From assembly GCF_001999945.1 (NCBI RefSeq), contig NZ_CP019650.1, positions 186,001 to 250,000 on the forward strand: DNA of 64,000 bases, read 5' to 3'. Under the pieces are notes generated by a model. That model made no database searches and was not told the origin of the DNA. It saw nothing but the letters and a program-made list of their open reading frames with translations. Positions 44,151 through 53,479 of the stretch are shown piece after piece. The translations under genes and the position numbers were made by a program. This DNA is from Microbulbifer agarilyticus (GTDB taxonomy: Bacteria; Pseudomonadota; Gammaproteobacteria; Pseudomonadales; Cellvibrionaceae). Numbering within the stretch: the first letter of the stretch is position 1; each line of letters starts with the position of its first letter.

Positions 44151-44576
44151 ATGAAGGTTGTATTCAATTTTGTAGCGGCCCTGGCCGTAGCGGCGGGCGC
44201 AGCAGTAGCGGTAGCTCAGACCCAGTCTGTCGACGAAGAGATTGCCGAGCGCCTGGCGCCTGCTGGCAAGACCTGCATGCAGGGCGATGAGTGTGCGGCG
44301 GCAGCACCTGCAGCCAGCGCATCTGCCGGCGGCACCCGCAGCGGCAGCGATGTGTACGGCGCGCACTGCGCAGCGTGTCACATGACCGGCGCAGCTGGTG
44401 CACCCAAGTATGAAGATGTCGCTGCCTGGGCGCCGCGCATTGCCAAGGGCATGGATACTCTCTATACCAACGCCATCAGCGGTATCGGCGCGATGCCGGC
44501 GAAAGGTCTGTGTATGACCTGCTCCGACGACGAGATCAAGGCTGCCGTTGACTACATGGTAGAAGGTAGCAAGTAA
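44151..44576 (+). CDS. Cytochrome c5 family protein
   Basis: 141 residues. Signal peptide to about residue 22, an Ala-rich spacer (CAAAAPAASASAGG), then the heme domain with CAACH (Cys73, Cys76, His77), the Met ligand in GIGAMPAKG (Met115) and the extra pair CMTC (121, 124) typical of cytochrome c5. It carries electrons in the periplasm. RBS AGGGGG lies just upstream. In P. aeruginosa a c5-type gene is also near rep, so this is probably part of the conserved neighbourhood. Confidence 0.9.
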   Translation: MKVVFNFVAALAVAAGAAVAVAQTQSVDEEIAERLAPAGKTCMQGDECAAAAPAASASAGGTRSGSDVYGAHCAACHMTGAAGAPKYEDVAAWAPRIAKGMDTLYTNAISGIGAMPAKGLCMTCSDDEIKAAVDYMVEGSK

Positions 44577-44597
44577 GCGACCGCTTACTTATCCCGC

Positions 44598-44627
44598 AAA
44601 AAGGCCGCTCACTGAGCGGCCTTTTTT
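44598..44627. terminator. Bidirectional terminator after cytochrome c5 gene
   Basis: GGCCGCTC/GAGCGGCC (44603-44621) with a three-base loop, five A on the left and six T on the right. It lies between the convergent cytochrome and HupE-like genes. Confidence 0.92.
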
Positions 44628-44637
44628 GTTGCCCAGG

Positions 44638-45645
44638 CTATACGTAGAAGGCGCTAATGCGCTCGATGGTCCAGAACATGGCGATGCTGCCAATACTGTA
44701 GGCGGCGGCCAGCCGTGCCAGTTGTCGATGGCGCTGCGCCACCCCGAGTGCCAGATAACCAAGGCATACCACCCCGGCCACGAACAGCAGCTGGCCCACC
44801 TCCACTCCGGCATTGAACGACAGCAGCGCGAGCGGGATATCCGTCGCCGGCAATCCGATTTCCGTTAGCGCGCCGGCAAAGCCAAACCCGTGCAGCAGGC
44901 CAAAGCCAAATGCCACAAGCCATGGACTGCGATGGGTCTGACCGGGCCGTCCGAATTGGGCGCGTACGATTTCTGCGGCCAGCAACAGGATGCTGAGGGC
45001 GATCACCGCCTCAACCGGCGCCTGTGGTACCTGGACCAAACCCAGCGACGCTGCGCTGAGGGTGATGCTGTGGGCCACGGTGAATGCGGTGATGGTGGCC
45101 AGCAGCCGGCGCCGGCCAATCACGATCAGCAATAGCGCGAACACGAACAGCAGGTGGTCGATGCCGAACAATATGTGTTCGACGCCAAGGGTGAAATAGC
45201 TCCACGCAATCGCCCCGGTAGCGGGTGCGGCATCCACGATGGTGCTGTTTTGTCGGGGTGTCAGCCTGACGGTCTGGATGGGCCGGTCTATTCCGGCAAT
45301 CCGCACCAGGGCATCGGTCATCGAGTGCTGCAGGCCGGCGATGACAATGGGCTGCCCGTCGATACCATCGTCACAGGTCAGTCGCCAGCGATACACCCGT
45401 GCGCCGGTGACTTCAAAGCTAACCCGCTCACCCTGTTCGCGGCAGTTTGCCGGCAAGGTGGGTTCCATCGGCGCGGGGATGCCACCCTTGATGGGCATTT
45501 TCCACAGCACCTCCCAGACATCGCTCCTGACTTCTTTGAGCTCCAGATACGCGGGCTTTATCTCGTGGGCATGGCTGGGCGTGCTGGTCACAAGCGTGAG
45601 CGGCAGTAGGATTCCCAATCCCAGTAGCAGCAATACCTGTCTCAT
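44638..45645 (-). CDS. HupE/UreJ-like membrane protein with periplasmic N-terminal domain
   Basis: 335 residues. Signal peptide (cleavage near SHA-HEIKP), a soluble domain of about 130 residues, then six to seven helices. The metal-type motif HILFGIDHLLFVFALLL (H-x5-DH) and FGFGLLHGFGFAGALTEIG are HupE/UreJ signatures, proteins thought to transport nickel or cobalt. The N-terminal extracytoplasmic domain makes it a longer variant. It is the last gene of DUF3604-parvulin-HupE, with a 4-base overlap with the parvulin gene. Confidence 0.82.
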   Translation of the reverse strand: MRQVLLLLGLGILLPLTLVTSTPSHAHEIKPAYLELKEVRSDVWEVLWKMPIKGGIPAPMEPTLPANCREQGERVSFEVTGARVYRWRLTCDDGIDGQPIVIAGLQHSMTDALVRIAGIDRPIQTVRLTPRQNSTIVDAAPATGAIAWSYFTLGVEHILFGIDHLLFVFALLLIVIGRRRLLATITAFTVAHSITLSAASLGLVQVPQAPVEAVIALSILLLAAEIVRAQFGRPGQTHRSPWLVAFGFGLLHGFGFAGALTEIGLPATDIPLALLSFNAGVEVGQLLFVAGVVCLGYLALGVAQRHRQLARLAAAYSIGSIAMFWTIERISAFYV

Positions 45646-46520
45646 TCGGCCGCGACCTCAACTTTCACCTCAACCGGCGCTAGCAAGTGATGCGCAGCCT
45701 CCGGTACCAATACCTGATATTGCGCACGCAGTGATTGGTAGAGTGCCGCTTGTGCCTGCTTGCGCTCTGCCTGTCGCCAGGCCCCTTCCACTGCATCGCG
45801 TACCTCGGCCAGCTTGGCATTGCGGCTTGGCTGGTGGCTGGAGATCCGCACCAGGTGCATGCCGTAGCTGGACTGGATGGGACCGTGCCACTGGCCGGTG
45901 GGTGCATTGGCCAGTGCAGCGGCAAAGCCCTCGCCAAAGGTGCGGTCGATTGTCTGGCTGTCGGTATCCTCGAGCCGGGCCGGCAGCATGATTGGGTCAC
46001 TGAACTGGCGGTGATCCACGGCTGCTGCCGCGCGCAATTGCCCAAGTAGTTCCAGTACATTTGCATTGCTGTAGCGGCGAGCGGGATCCAGGTAGACCTG
46101 ATCGAAGTGGTAGCGCGCTTGCGCGGTAAACGTGGTGGGGTTGCTGTCCAGATAGGTTTGCAGCTCTTCGTCGCTGGGCCGGCGCATTTGTGCGATATCG
46201 GCAGAAATGAATTCCATTTTTTGCGCGAGCCGGCGTCGCACTAGTGCGTCATCACGATCCAGCCCGAGTGCCAGCGCCTCCCGGTAGAAGATCTCTTCGC
46301 GAATATCATTTTCCAACAGCGCGGAGAGTTCGTTGGCGGTGGGAAGCCGCTGCCATTTGCGCTCGAACAGTGCCACATGCCGCTCAATGTCCTGCGCGGA
46401 GACAGCGATCTGCTTTTCCCCAATGACTGTATCGCCCGGTGCCAGCGCATAGAGCGCGAACACCAGCCCGCCGATAACAGCGAAATGCAGCAGTGGCTCT
46501 TTGATTATTTTTCTGATCAT
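45642..46520 (-). CDS. Membrane-anchored parvulin-type peptidyl-prolyl isomerase
   Basis: 292 residues. An uncleaved N-terminal helix (LLHFAVIGGLVFALYAL) anchors a SurA-like N-terminal region (EIFYREALALGLDRDDALVRRRLAQKMEF) and a parvulin domain with SYGMHLVRISSHQPSRNAKLAEVRDAV. It may help fold a periplasmic protein. The operon links it with a secreted DUF3604 enzyme (32 bases upstream) and the HupE-like protein, so either may be its client. Confidence 0.8.
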   Translation of the reverse strand: MIRKIIKEPLLHFAVIGGLVFALYALAPGDTVIGEKQIAVSAQDIERHVALFERKWQRLPTANELSALLENDIREEIFYREALALGLDRDDALVRRRLAQKMEFISADIAQMRRPSDEELQTYLDSNPTTFTAQARYHFDQVYLDPARRYSNANVLELLGQLRAAAAVDHRQFSDPIMLPARLEDTDSQTIDRTFGEGFAAALANAPTGQWHGPIQSSYGMHLVRISSHQPSRNAKLAEVRDAVEGAWRQAERKQAQAALYQSLRAQYQVLVPEAAHHLLAPVEVKVEVAAE

Positions 46521-46552
46521 GGGATGCCCCTGGGATAAATTTTTTTGGGCCG

Positions 46553-48448
46553 CTAACTCGGGTTGTACCAGATGGGCGAGGTATAGGCGCGTTCCTGCGA
46601 AGACAGGCGTGTGCCCTTGGGCATTTTCAGGCCGTAATGTTTTGCATCGTGGGCAAGCCAGGTGGGTGTGGGAATTTCCAGTACGCGAATGTAATAAAAT
46701 GCTTTTTCTTCCGGATTAAAATCCGGGTCTTTCCAGTGGGCCTGTAAAAAGGGCGCACCGATGGTGTTGGTAAAACTCGCGTCCGCTTCGTTTACGGTAT
46801 TGCCTACCGCAGTTCTGCAGCGCCCGCTGCTGTCAATTTTCCGGTCACCCGAGACGGCGACGTCGTATATGCGCTCGTGGGTTTTGCCATCCTTGTCGAG
46901 CCAACCTTTTACCACCTGAATACGATCCAGGTTGCCGCCCTCGACTTCGCGCATGGCGCGAACCAGGAAGGACGGTGCCTTGCCGTTGGGCGCACTCTGC
47001 AAATCACCACCCATGGGTACGCCCTTGTCGTAACCGATTTTTGCAAACTCCGAACTGGCCAAATCGTCTTCGGAAAAATCCCAGCCGCCAAATACCCGTA
47101 CCTGCAGGCGGGTGCCGCTGGTGCCGTAAGCCTCTTTGCGCTCCATGGCATCAAACAGGGCGGGGCGGGTGTTCTCGTTGGCCCAGACTGCAACCAAGCC
47201 GGAGGCCTGCAGGTCCACCGCAGAAATATTCAGGTTCGGATCAACCAGGGATTTGATCAATACATCCTTGTAGCGCTCCGGGCTTGGCTCAACAAAATGC
47301 GCCTTGCCGAACCAGTTGTTTTCCGCGGAGGTGGCGAGGCCGGTGTGATTATCCGTGCTGCCAATCAAACCGAATTTAAACGGGTTGGTGCCGTAGGTTT
47401 CCTGCAGGGCCAGGCCATCTTTTAATGCTTCCCGCGCGTACTCGTTTGCCAACATGTCGTTGGTTTTGGGTGCGGAGCCCTGCAAGTTGGTTTTATCCAG
47501 CAAACCAAAATCGGCAAATTCATCCTTGGGCGAGAGATACGGATGGGCCTCGCCGGTGCCCTTGGCCTGGGTGATTTCTACCAATGGTTCGCGCTTGGCC
47601 CGTGCCTCTACATAGTTGCGATCCCATTTGGAACCATCGAATTTCTTCTTCTCAAAGAAGCGGCCGTTGCTGAGGTTGCCGTTGTGGGGGATGGCCAACA
47701 TGCGCCCGCCAGTCGATTGCTCATAGCGGTCCATATATTTCCACAGCTCTTCCGGTGCTTCCGAGTCATAGGCGGAAAACGGCACTACTTGTTTGGCCTT
47801 GTCGCCGTCGTCGCGGAAGATCACCACCCGGTGTAGGTTGTTACCGTCCGGGTGTGAGGTCCATTCGAAACCGATAAATGCGGTAAAGGCGCCCGGCTGA
47901 TTGTGTTTCTCCGCGGCATCTACGATTTCGCCCCAGGCAGACTTGGTCATCTCCGGGCTGTCGAACGGTTTCTCGGAGCCGAAATTCAGCCACTCGATAA
48001 AGGCGTCATAGCCTTTGCCCGCTTTGACCATGTCGTGCCACTTTTTGCCCAGCGGATCATTCAATACGGATGGGTCTGACTTGCGGATAAACGGGGCCAA
48101 GCCGAGGAGCTCGGCGTGATCGGCGACGACCAGGAAATCCAGAGGCGCACGCAGTCTCGCCTTCTGCCCGGTCTGCGACTCCACCACCGCACCCTTGGCA
48201 AACCGATAGGCTTCTTCTGGGCCGACCTTTTCCTGTCCGGCCATGCCGGCATCGGTGGAGTAGCTGGTGTGCAGATGGGTGTCACCAAAGTAGACCCGGC
48301 GCGGAAAGTTCTCCGCAGGGTAGGGTGAATAAATGCGGTCTTTCGGCGCCGGCTCGAATTTAGCGCCCTGCGCGAGCGTTATTGGGCTGGCAAGGACAGC
48401 AAGCAGAAGGACACTAAGTGAAGCGGGCAGGGTGAACTGGAGGCGCAT
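46553..48448 (-). CDS. Secreted DUF3604 protein (PHP-like metallohydrolase)
   Basis: 631 residues with a signal peptide (cleavage near LAQG). RRVYFGDTHLHTSYSTDAGM carries the HxH pair of PHP-type metal sites, and DFLVVADHAELLG, FIGFEWTSHPDGNNLHRVVIF and GSTDNHTG add further ligands. The C-terminal half reads WDFSEDDLASSEFAKIGYDKGVPMGGDL and ends in SPIWYNP. It is a probable metal-dependent hydrolase outside the cytoplasm; substrate unknown. It is the first gene of a three-gene unit, with no regulator visible in the 271-base gap upstream. Confidence 0.8.
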   Translation of the reverse strand: MRLQFTLPASLSVLLLAVLASPITLAQGAKFEPAPKDRIYSPYPAENFPRRVYFGDTHLHTSYSTDAGMAGQEKVGPEEAYRFAKGAVVESQTGQKARLRAPLDFLVVADHAELLGLAPFIRKSDPSVLNDPLGKKWHDMVKAGKGYDAFIEWLNFGSEKPFDSPEMTKSAWGEIVDAAEKHNQPGAFTAFIGFEWTSHPDGNNLHRVVIFRDDGDKAKQVVPFSAYDSEAPEELWKYMDRYEQSTGGRMLAIPHNGNLSNGRFFEKKKFDGSKWDRNYVEARAKREPLVEITQAKGTGEAHPYLSPKDEFADFGLLDKTNLQGSAPKTNDMLANEYAREALKDGLALQETYGTNPFKFGLIGSTDNHTGLATSAENNWFGKAHFVEPSPERYKDVLIKSLVDPNLNISAVDLQASGLVAVWANENTRPALFDAMERKEAYGTSGTRLQVRVFGGWDFSEDDLASSEFAKIGYDKGVPMGGDLQSAPNGKAPSFLVRAMREVEGGNLDRIQVVKGWLDKDGKTHERIYDVAVSGDRKIDSSGRCRTAVGNTVNEADASFTNTIGAPFLQAHWKDPDFNPEEKAFYYIRVLEIPTPTWLAHDAKHYGLKMPKGTRLSSQERAYTSPIWYNPS

Positions 48449-48719
48449 GGGCAGGGTGCTCCGATTGGATCAACTGCCCAAATATAGAAGATGGCGAGGC
48501 TGTGCTTTGGCGAACACTTAGTTAGGGCGGATTTATCGTCGCGCGTGCTGGTAGCGCCGTAGTGCACGTGAAGCTATAAGATGCTTATCGCGCCATGGGT
48601 GCGATCACTTCGTGACACGTGTCTCATTTTCCTTTAGCGTGTTTTTCCTCTTTGTGAGCCAAATTTCAGAAATTTCTGTTTCAGTATTTCAGTTGAAAAT
48701 AATATCAAAGGAGATTCGA

Positions 48720-49085
48720 GTGTCTTACGAGTGGAGAAATAACCTGGCCTGTTTGGCTACCTACAAGATCTTGTCCGGCCAGAACAAGATGGACCAGTTT
48801 GATTCAGAAGACTATCCGCTTGCGCAGGCTGGTGATCTCAAGCTTAAGAACCTGCGCTTTCGCATCACCAGCACCAGCAATTTTGATGGCTATGAAGCAA
48901 AGCCTACCGCGCTGATGTTTTTTCGCGCGCTGCGAGACGATTACAGCCCCAAGAAAGAGCAGCGGGAAATGACCAGTGAGCAATTCTTGGGGGAGTTAAT
49001 CGAATTGTTTGCCAGTGATGAAAAAACCTTGACCGACCTGGCGTCTACGGTGGATCGCTTCTGCAAGTTTGAGGATGAATTCTGA
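48720..49085 (+). CDS. Unknown protein, first gene of a two-gene unit
   Basis: 121 residues from a GTG with AAGGAG (48708-48713) six bases upstream; a longer in-frame start at 48612 has no RBS. No signal peptide or membrane segment. The sequence (YEWRNNLACLATYKILSGQNK ... MTSEQFLGELIELFASDEKTLTDL) is not known to me. The stop overlaps the start of the next gene by one base (TGATG), so both products probably act together. Confidence 0.65.
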   Translation: MSYEWRNNLACLATYKILSGQNKMDQFDSEDYPLAQAGDLKLKNLRFRITSTSNFDGYEAKPTALMFFRALRDDYSPKKEQREMTSEQFLGELIELFASDEKTLTDLASTVDRFCKFEDEF

Positions 49086-49975
49086 TGCCCATTAGCAAAA
49101 TACGTTGGGCCCTGGGCTCACTCGCCGCATTAATTCTCACTTTTCCGGCCCACGCAGATGGGCAGGAAGAAAAAAGGTTGGTTTCTCCCATAGTGGTCAC
49201 TGGTGATTCTGGGGCTGCAGTATTGGGGCTTGCCTATGAATTCAAGCGCAAGTCGTCGCGTGATTTTTCCAATCCCGCCGCTGATGGTGGTGATGATTGG
49301 GAGGAAATCGATACCGATAAGCTGGAGTGGGGCTATACCCTGAAAGGTACCATTACGGGTGACCCGGAAAACAATCCGGAGAACTTTATGGAGTTCGACC
49401 TTTTCCTGAATTACGTGAAGCTTGCGGACCTTAAGTCAATTAGTGACTGCCAGAGTATGACTTGCGATCCCTGGCAGCACCAATTCGGCGGCGTTTACAA
49501 ATACGAGGCGGACCAGTCTTTAGATGATAAGCAAACGGTGTTGGGGCTGCGCTACCTGTCCCATTATGGTTTCCGTGTGCCGGGTACCTATAAAACGAGT
49601 AGCGACTTGTATCTAAGCGTGGCTTTTGGGGAAGTCACTCCGATAGCGGACGGCGAGCGCCAGCAAATACTCGGTGATGCATTGGAGTCATTTAATCGCT
49701 GGGATCTTCAGGTCCTTTACAAGGTTCGGGTGGATCAATTACTTGGGGATTATGCCGAAGACCTGGAGTTGAGTTACCGTTACTTTTCCGAGGTGGACGC
49801 ACCTCAGGTTATCGAGCAGGCGGAGCTGGACCGGTTTGGTCATGCCAAAGCGGTCCTCAATCTGAAAAACAATATGTTTATTGCTTATACCGATGGCGAG
49901 TTGCCATTGGATCGGGCTGCGGATAGTACCTTCAAGCTGGGCTGGAACTGGGACCTGGCGGCACTGGGGTTGTAA
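49085..49975 (+). CDS. Exported protein of unknown function, possible outer-membrane barrel
   Basis: 296 residues with a signal peptide (cleavage near AHA-DGQ, residue 24). The mature part has alternating strand-like stretches (MEFDLFLNYVKL, KTSSDLYLSVAF, LELSYRYFSEV, STFKLGWNWDLAALGL) and one cysteine pair (DCQSMTCDP). This suggests a beta-rich protein in the periplasm or outer membrane. I cannot name a family. It is coupled to the 121-residue cytoplasmic protein before it, an unusual pairing. Confidence 0.65.
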   Translation: MPISKIRWALGSLAALILTFPAHADGQEEKRLVSPIVVTGDSGAAVLGLAYEFKRKSSRDFSNPAADGGDDWEEIDTDKLEWGYTLKGTITGDPENNPENFMEFDLFLNYVKLADLKSISDCQSMTCDPWQHQFGGVYKYEADQSLDDKQTVLGLRYLSHYGFRVPGTYKTSSDLYLSVAFGEVTPIADGERQQILGDALESFNRWDLQVLYKVRVDQLLGDYAEDLELSYRYFSEVDAPQVIEQAELDRFGHAKAVLNLKNNMFIAYTDGELPLDRAADSTFKLGWNWDLAALGL

Positions 49976-50044
49976 GTTCGGTGCCGAGGTGACGGCGGTG
50001 CTATCTATGGATAGCACCCTATGTATAGCGCCGCCTGTTTCCAC

Positions 50045-52078
50045 CTAGTCAAACATACTCAGCAACGATCCGAGCGTCTCGTTACCCTTGGCCTGATTCT
50101 GCTCCGGCGACGCCTTGCCAAAGCCCTCGAAGATACAGTCCTCTTCGGGTAGCTCCTCGAGGAAGCGGCTCGGCGTAGTGTCCTGATTTTCCCCAAACAT
50201 TTTGCGCTTGCCGGCCAGGGTCATGGTCAGGGTTTTCTGCGCGCGGGTGATGCCCACGTAGGTGAGGCGGCGCTCTTCCTCGATATTATCGTCTTCGATG
50301 CTATTGCGATGCGGCAACAGGTTTTCTTCCATACCGATCATAAATACGTGCGGGTATTCCAGACCTTTGGAGGCGTGCAGGGTCATCAGGCTGACCTTGT
50401 CGGTGGCTTCTTCCTCTTCCTGGCGGTCCAGCATGTCGCGCAGGATCAGCTTGGAGATCGCCTGCTCAAGGCGCACATCCTGTTCCAGCTCGTCATCGGT
50501 GCCCTCCATGGTTTTCATCAGCGAGTCGAGCAGCCAGTACACATTCTCCATGCGTTTCTCGGCTACCTTCTCGCTACTGGCATTTTGTGACAGCCAGCCG
50601 GCGTAATCGATATCGTCGAGCATCTCGCGCAGTGCCGATTCCGCGCTGTTGTTGGCGCAGTTGCGGGACACGCCCTCCAACCACAGAGCGAAGCGATTCA
50701 GGCGCTCGTAACCGGCCTCGGAGATGTGCTCTTTAAAGCCGATTTCGGTACAGGCGCTCAGCATGGAAATCTCGCGCCCTTTGGCATAGTTGCCCAGGGC
50801 TTCCAGGCTGCTGGTGCCGATCTGGCGGCGCGGGGTGTTGATGATGCGCAGGAAGGCGTTGTCGTCGTCCGGGTTAACCAGCAGGCGCAGGTAGGACATC
50901 ACGTCCTTGATTTCGGCGCGGGCAAAAAAGCTGGTGCCGCCGGAGAGTTGGTAGGGAATCTGGTTTTCCTGCAGCTTCATTTCGATCAGGCGCGCCTGGT
51001 GGTTGCCGCGGTAGAGCACGGCAAAGTCCATGAACTTGCAGCCGCGGCGGGCCTTTTGCAGGAAGATCTCGTTGGCTACGCGCTCGGCTTCCTCGTTTTC
51101 GTTGGCCACCTTGAGCACGCGGATTTCGTCACCGAGGCCGCGGTCGGACCACAGTGCCTTGTCGAATTCGTGCGGGTTGTGCGCGATCAGGTGGTTGGCC
51201 ACCTTGAGGATGCGGCTGGTGGAGCGGTAGTTCTGCTCCAGCTTGATCAGGCGCAGGTTGGGATAGTCCTGCTTGAGCTGGCTCATGTTTTCCGGGCGCG
51301 CACCGCGCCACGCGTAGATGGACTGGTCGTCGTCACCAACCACGGTGAGGCCACCGCCGCTGCCCACCAGCATTTTCACCAGCAGGTACTGGGAGCTGTT
51401 GGTGTCCTGATATTCGTCCACCAGCAGGTAGCGGATCTTGCGGCGCCAGCGCTGCAGCAGCTCCGGGTCGGTGTCGAACAGTTCCACCGGGATCATGATC
51501 AGGTCGTCAAAGTCCACGGAGTTGTAGGCTTTGAGGGCGTCGCAGTAGCGCCCGTAGGCCACCGCCATGGCCTGCTCACCGGCGCTCTGCGCCATTTCCA
51601 GCGCCTTGCGCGGGGTGAGCATGTCGTTCTTCCAGTTGGAAATCTGGTTCTGTACCCGGTCCAGCAGGTCGGTATCCAGGTCGCCGTCGCGCAGCATCAG
51701 CTCTTTGATCAGGGCGCGGGCGTCCTCGGCGTCGAAGATGGAGAAGCCCGGCTTGAAGCCGGCGGCGCGGTATTCCTTGCGCAGGATGTTCAGGCCCAGG
51801 TTGTGGAAGGTGGACACGGTCAGGCCGTGGGAGGCCTTGGATTTCTTGCCATCGGGGCCGGTAATCAGCTTGCCGACCCGCTCCTTCATCTCCCGCGCGG
51901 CCTTGTTGGTAAAGGTCAGCGCAGCGATGTTTCGTGCCTGATAGCCGCATTCTTCGATCAGGTAGGCGATTTTTCGCGTAATTACACTGGTCTTGCCGGA
52001 GCCGGCACCGGCCAGTACCAGACAGGGGCCGTCGATGTATTTGACGGCTTCCGCCTGGCGTGGATTGAGCTTGGTCAT
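50045..52078 (-). CDS. rep: ATP-dependent DNA helicase Rep
   Basis: 677 residues, near the E. coli length (673). Superfamily 1A motifs are complete: LNPRQAEAVKYIDGPCLVLAG (Q motif), AGAGSGKTSVITRK, LLVDEYQDTNSSQY, GDDDQSIYAWRGA, EQNYRSTSRIL, LMTLHASKGLEYPHVF and EEERRLTYVGITRAQ. It unwinds DNA 3' to 5' and removes protein blocks before replication forks. Rep rather than UvrD is favoured by the short C-terminus and the overall pattern. It is divergent from the DUF3565 gene. Confidence 0.95.
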   Translation of the reverse strand: MTKLNPRQAEAVKYIDGPCLVLAGAGSGKTSVITRKIAYLIEECGYQARNIAALTFTNKAAREMKERVGKLITGPDGKKSKASHGLTVSTFHNLGLNILRKEYRAAGFKPGFSIFDAEDARALIKELMLRDGDLDTDLLDRVQNQISNWKNDMLTPRKALEMAQSAGEQAMAVAYGRYCDALKAYNSVDFDDLIMIPVELFDTDPELLQRWRRKIRYLLVDEYQDTNSSQYLLVKMLVGSGGGLTVVGDDDQSIYAWRGARPENMSQLKQDYPNLRLIKLEQNYRSTSRILKVANHLIAHNPHEFDKALWSDRGLGDEIRVLKVANENEEAERVANEIFLQKARRGCKFMDFAVLYRGNHQARLIEMKLQENQIPYQLSGGTSFFARAEIKDVMSYLRLLVNPDDDNAFLRIINTPRRQIGTSSLEALGNYAKGREISMLSACTEIGFKEHISEAGYERLNRFALWLEGVSRNCANNSAESALREMLDDIDYAGWLSQNASSEKVAEKRMENVYWLLDSLMKTMEGTDDELEQDVRLEQAISKLILRDMLDRQEEEEATDKVSLMTLHASKGLEYPHVFMIGMEENLLPHRNSIEDDNIEEERRLTYVGITRAQKTLTMTLAGKRKMFGENQDTTPSRFLEELPEEDCIFEGFGKASPEQNQAKGNETLGSLLSMFD

Positions 52079-52269
52079 AAGCGAAACAGGATCGAGATAC
52101 AGCTTGGTTGGGCGACAGAATCTGGCGATTTTACCAGTGCAAGGGCGGCTTGGCTGTGCCTGTGGCGAGGTTTTATTGTGACCAGCAGGCCGCCGCTTTT
52201 ACCTGCAACAGGATTTTGTCTATAAAGGGCGCCCAAACGAGATGGGGTTGAGCAGCAAGAGGAAGCGCA

Positions 52270-52503
52270 ATGCAACAGCCGATCACCGGCTATCATCGCG
52301 ATAACGAGGACCACTGGGTGGCGCAGCTGGCCTGTGGCCACAACCAGCATGTACGTCACGACCCGCCGTGGCAAAATCGGCCGTGGGTCACCACCCCGGA
52401 GGGGCGAGCCGAGATGCTGGGGTTCAAGCTCCAGTGCAAAAAGTGCGACGAGGGTGCCCCCCTGGATGAACAGCCGCCCTCACAATCGAGAGAGTCCAAT
52501 TAA
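52270..52503 (+). CDS. DUF3565 family protein
   Basis: 77 residues. [20 protein letters not shown] and [20 protein letters not shown], then KCDEG, are the features of the DUF3565 family; Cys and His positions suggest a zinc site. Function unknown. It is divergent from rep and its stop overlaps the next ATG by one base (TAATG). Confidence 0.85.
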   Translation: MQQPITGYHRDNEDHWVAQLACGHNQHVRHDPPWQNRPWVTTPEGRAEMLGFKLQCKKCDEGAPLDEQPPSQSRESN

Positions 52504-52958
52504 TGCCGAAGATCTGGGTGGACGCCGATGCCTGTCCCACCGTTATTAAAGAAATCCTGTTTCGCGCCGCCGAGCGCACTGAGACCGAGCTGACGCTGGT
52601 GGCCAACCAGTATGTGCGCGTGCCGCCCTCCCAATACATCCGCGCGGTACAGGTAACCTCGGGCTTTGACGTAGCCGATAACGAAATCGTGCAGCGCTGT
52701 GCGGAGGGCGACCTGATTATTACGGCGGATATCCCGCTGGCGTCGGAAGTGATCGACAAGGGGGCCACCGCGCTGAACCCGCGCGGTGAAAAATATTCCA
52801 AAGCCAATATCCGCGCGCGCCTGAACATGCGCGACTTTATGGAGACCTTGCGCTCCAGCGGTGTGCATACCGGCGGGCCGCCGCCGCTCGGGCAACAGGA
52901 GCGCAAGGCGTTTGCCGATCAGCTGGATCGCTGGTTGGTGCAAAGGAGAAAAACCTAG
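52503..52958 (+). CDS. YaiI/YqxD family protein (DUF188, PIN-like)
   Basis: 151 residues. [20 protein letters not shown] at the start and [20 protein letters not shown] in the middle carry the acidic residues of this PIN-like family of putative nucleases. The stop overlaps the next start (TAGTG). It lies in a run of small genes coupled by one-base overlaps. Confidence 0.93.
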   Translation: MPKIWVDADACPTVIKEILFRAAERTETELTLVANQYVRVPPSQYIRAVQVTSGFDVADNEIVQRCAEGDLIITADIPLASEVIDKGATALNPRGEKYSKANIRARLNMRDFMETLRSSGVHTGGPPPLGQQERKAFADQLDRWLVQRRKT

Positions 52959-53479
52959 TGCCGTTACGCGAAGCCATACAGGCCGAGCTGGTCTCGTTTA
53001 CCGCTGATCACATACCGGAATTGATGTCTTGGATTGATAGCGAACAGGCGTGTCGGCAGTGGGCTGGCACCTGGTTTGAGTACCCGTTTGACCAGCACAG
53101 TTTTTCGCGCGACTGCCGCTGGCAGGACCTGCCCACCTTCGTGCTGCAAGGGGCGAAGGGTGAAATTCTGGCGTTCGGCCAGTATTACAACCGTCTGGAT
53201 TGTTGCCATCTGGCGCGCCTGATCGTGTCGCCGATGGTGCGCGGTGCAGGATTGGGCAGGCAGCTGGTAACCCAGCTGGTAGCTCATGGCAGTAAAGAAC
53301 TACAACTGGAGCGCGCTTCCCTGTTTGTGCTGAAAGACAATCCCCGGGCTCTGGCGCTGTACCAAAAGTTGGGATTTCAGCAGTGCGAGTATCCAGAACC
53401 GGAACAGGGACTGGAGATCTGTTATTACATGGTGGCCACGGTTAAAAGTGAAATTGGGGAGAGCGACGATGCAGGATAG
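52958..53479 (+). CDS. GNAT-family N-acetyltransferase
   Basis: 173 residues from a GTG with AAAGGAG ten bases upstream. The acetyl-CoA loop is in LIVSPMVRGAGLGRQLVTQLV (Q/RxxGxG/A type) and NPRALALYQKLGFQQCEYP is the usual end of the fold. Substrate unknown. Overlaps the previous gene by one base. Confidence 0.87.
   Translation: MPLREAIQAELVSFTADHIPELMSWIDSEQACRQWAGTWFEYPFDQHSFSRDCRWQDLPTFVLQGAKGEILAFGQYYNRLDCCHLARLIVSPMVRGAGLGRQLVTQLVAHGSKELQLERASLFVLKDNPRALALYQKLGFQQCEYPEPEQGLEICYYMVATVKSEIGESDDAG

Noticed and set aside
50726..52225. A 499-codon open frame on the plus strand opposite rep
   Set aside because: It is a shadow of rep caused by GC-rich codon use; it has no RBS or recognisable domain, while rep has all helicase motifs.
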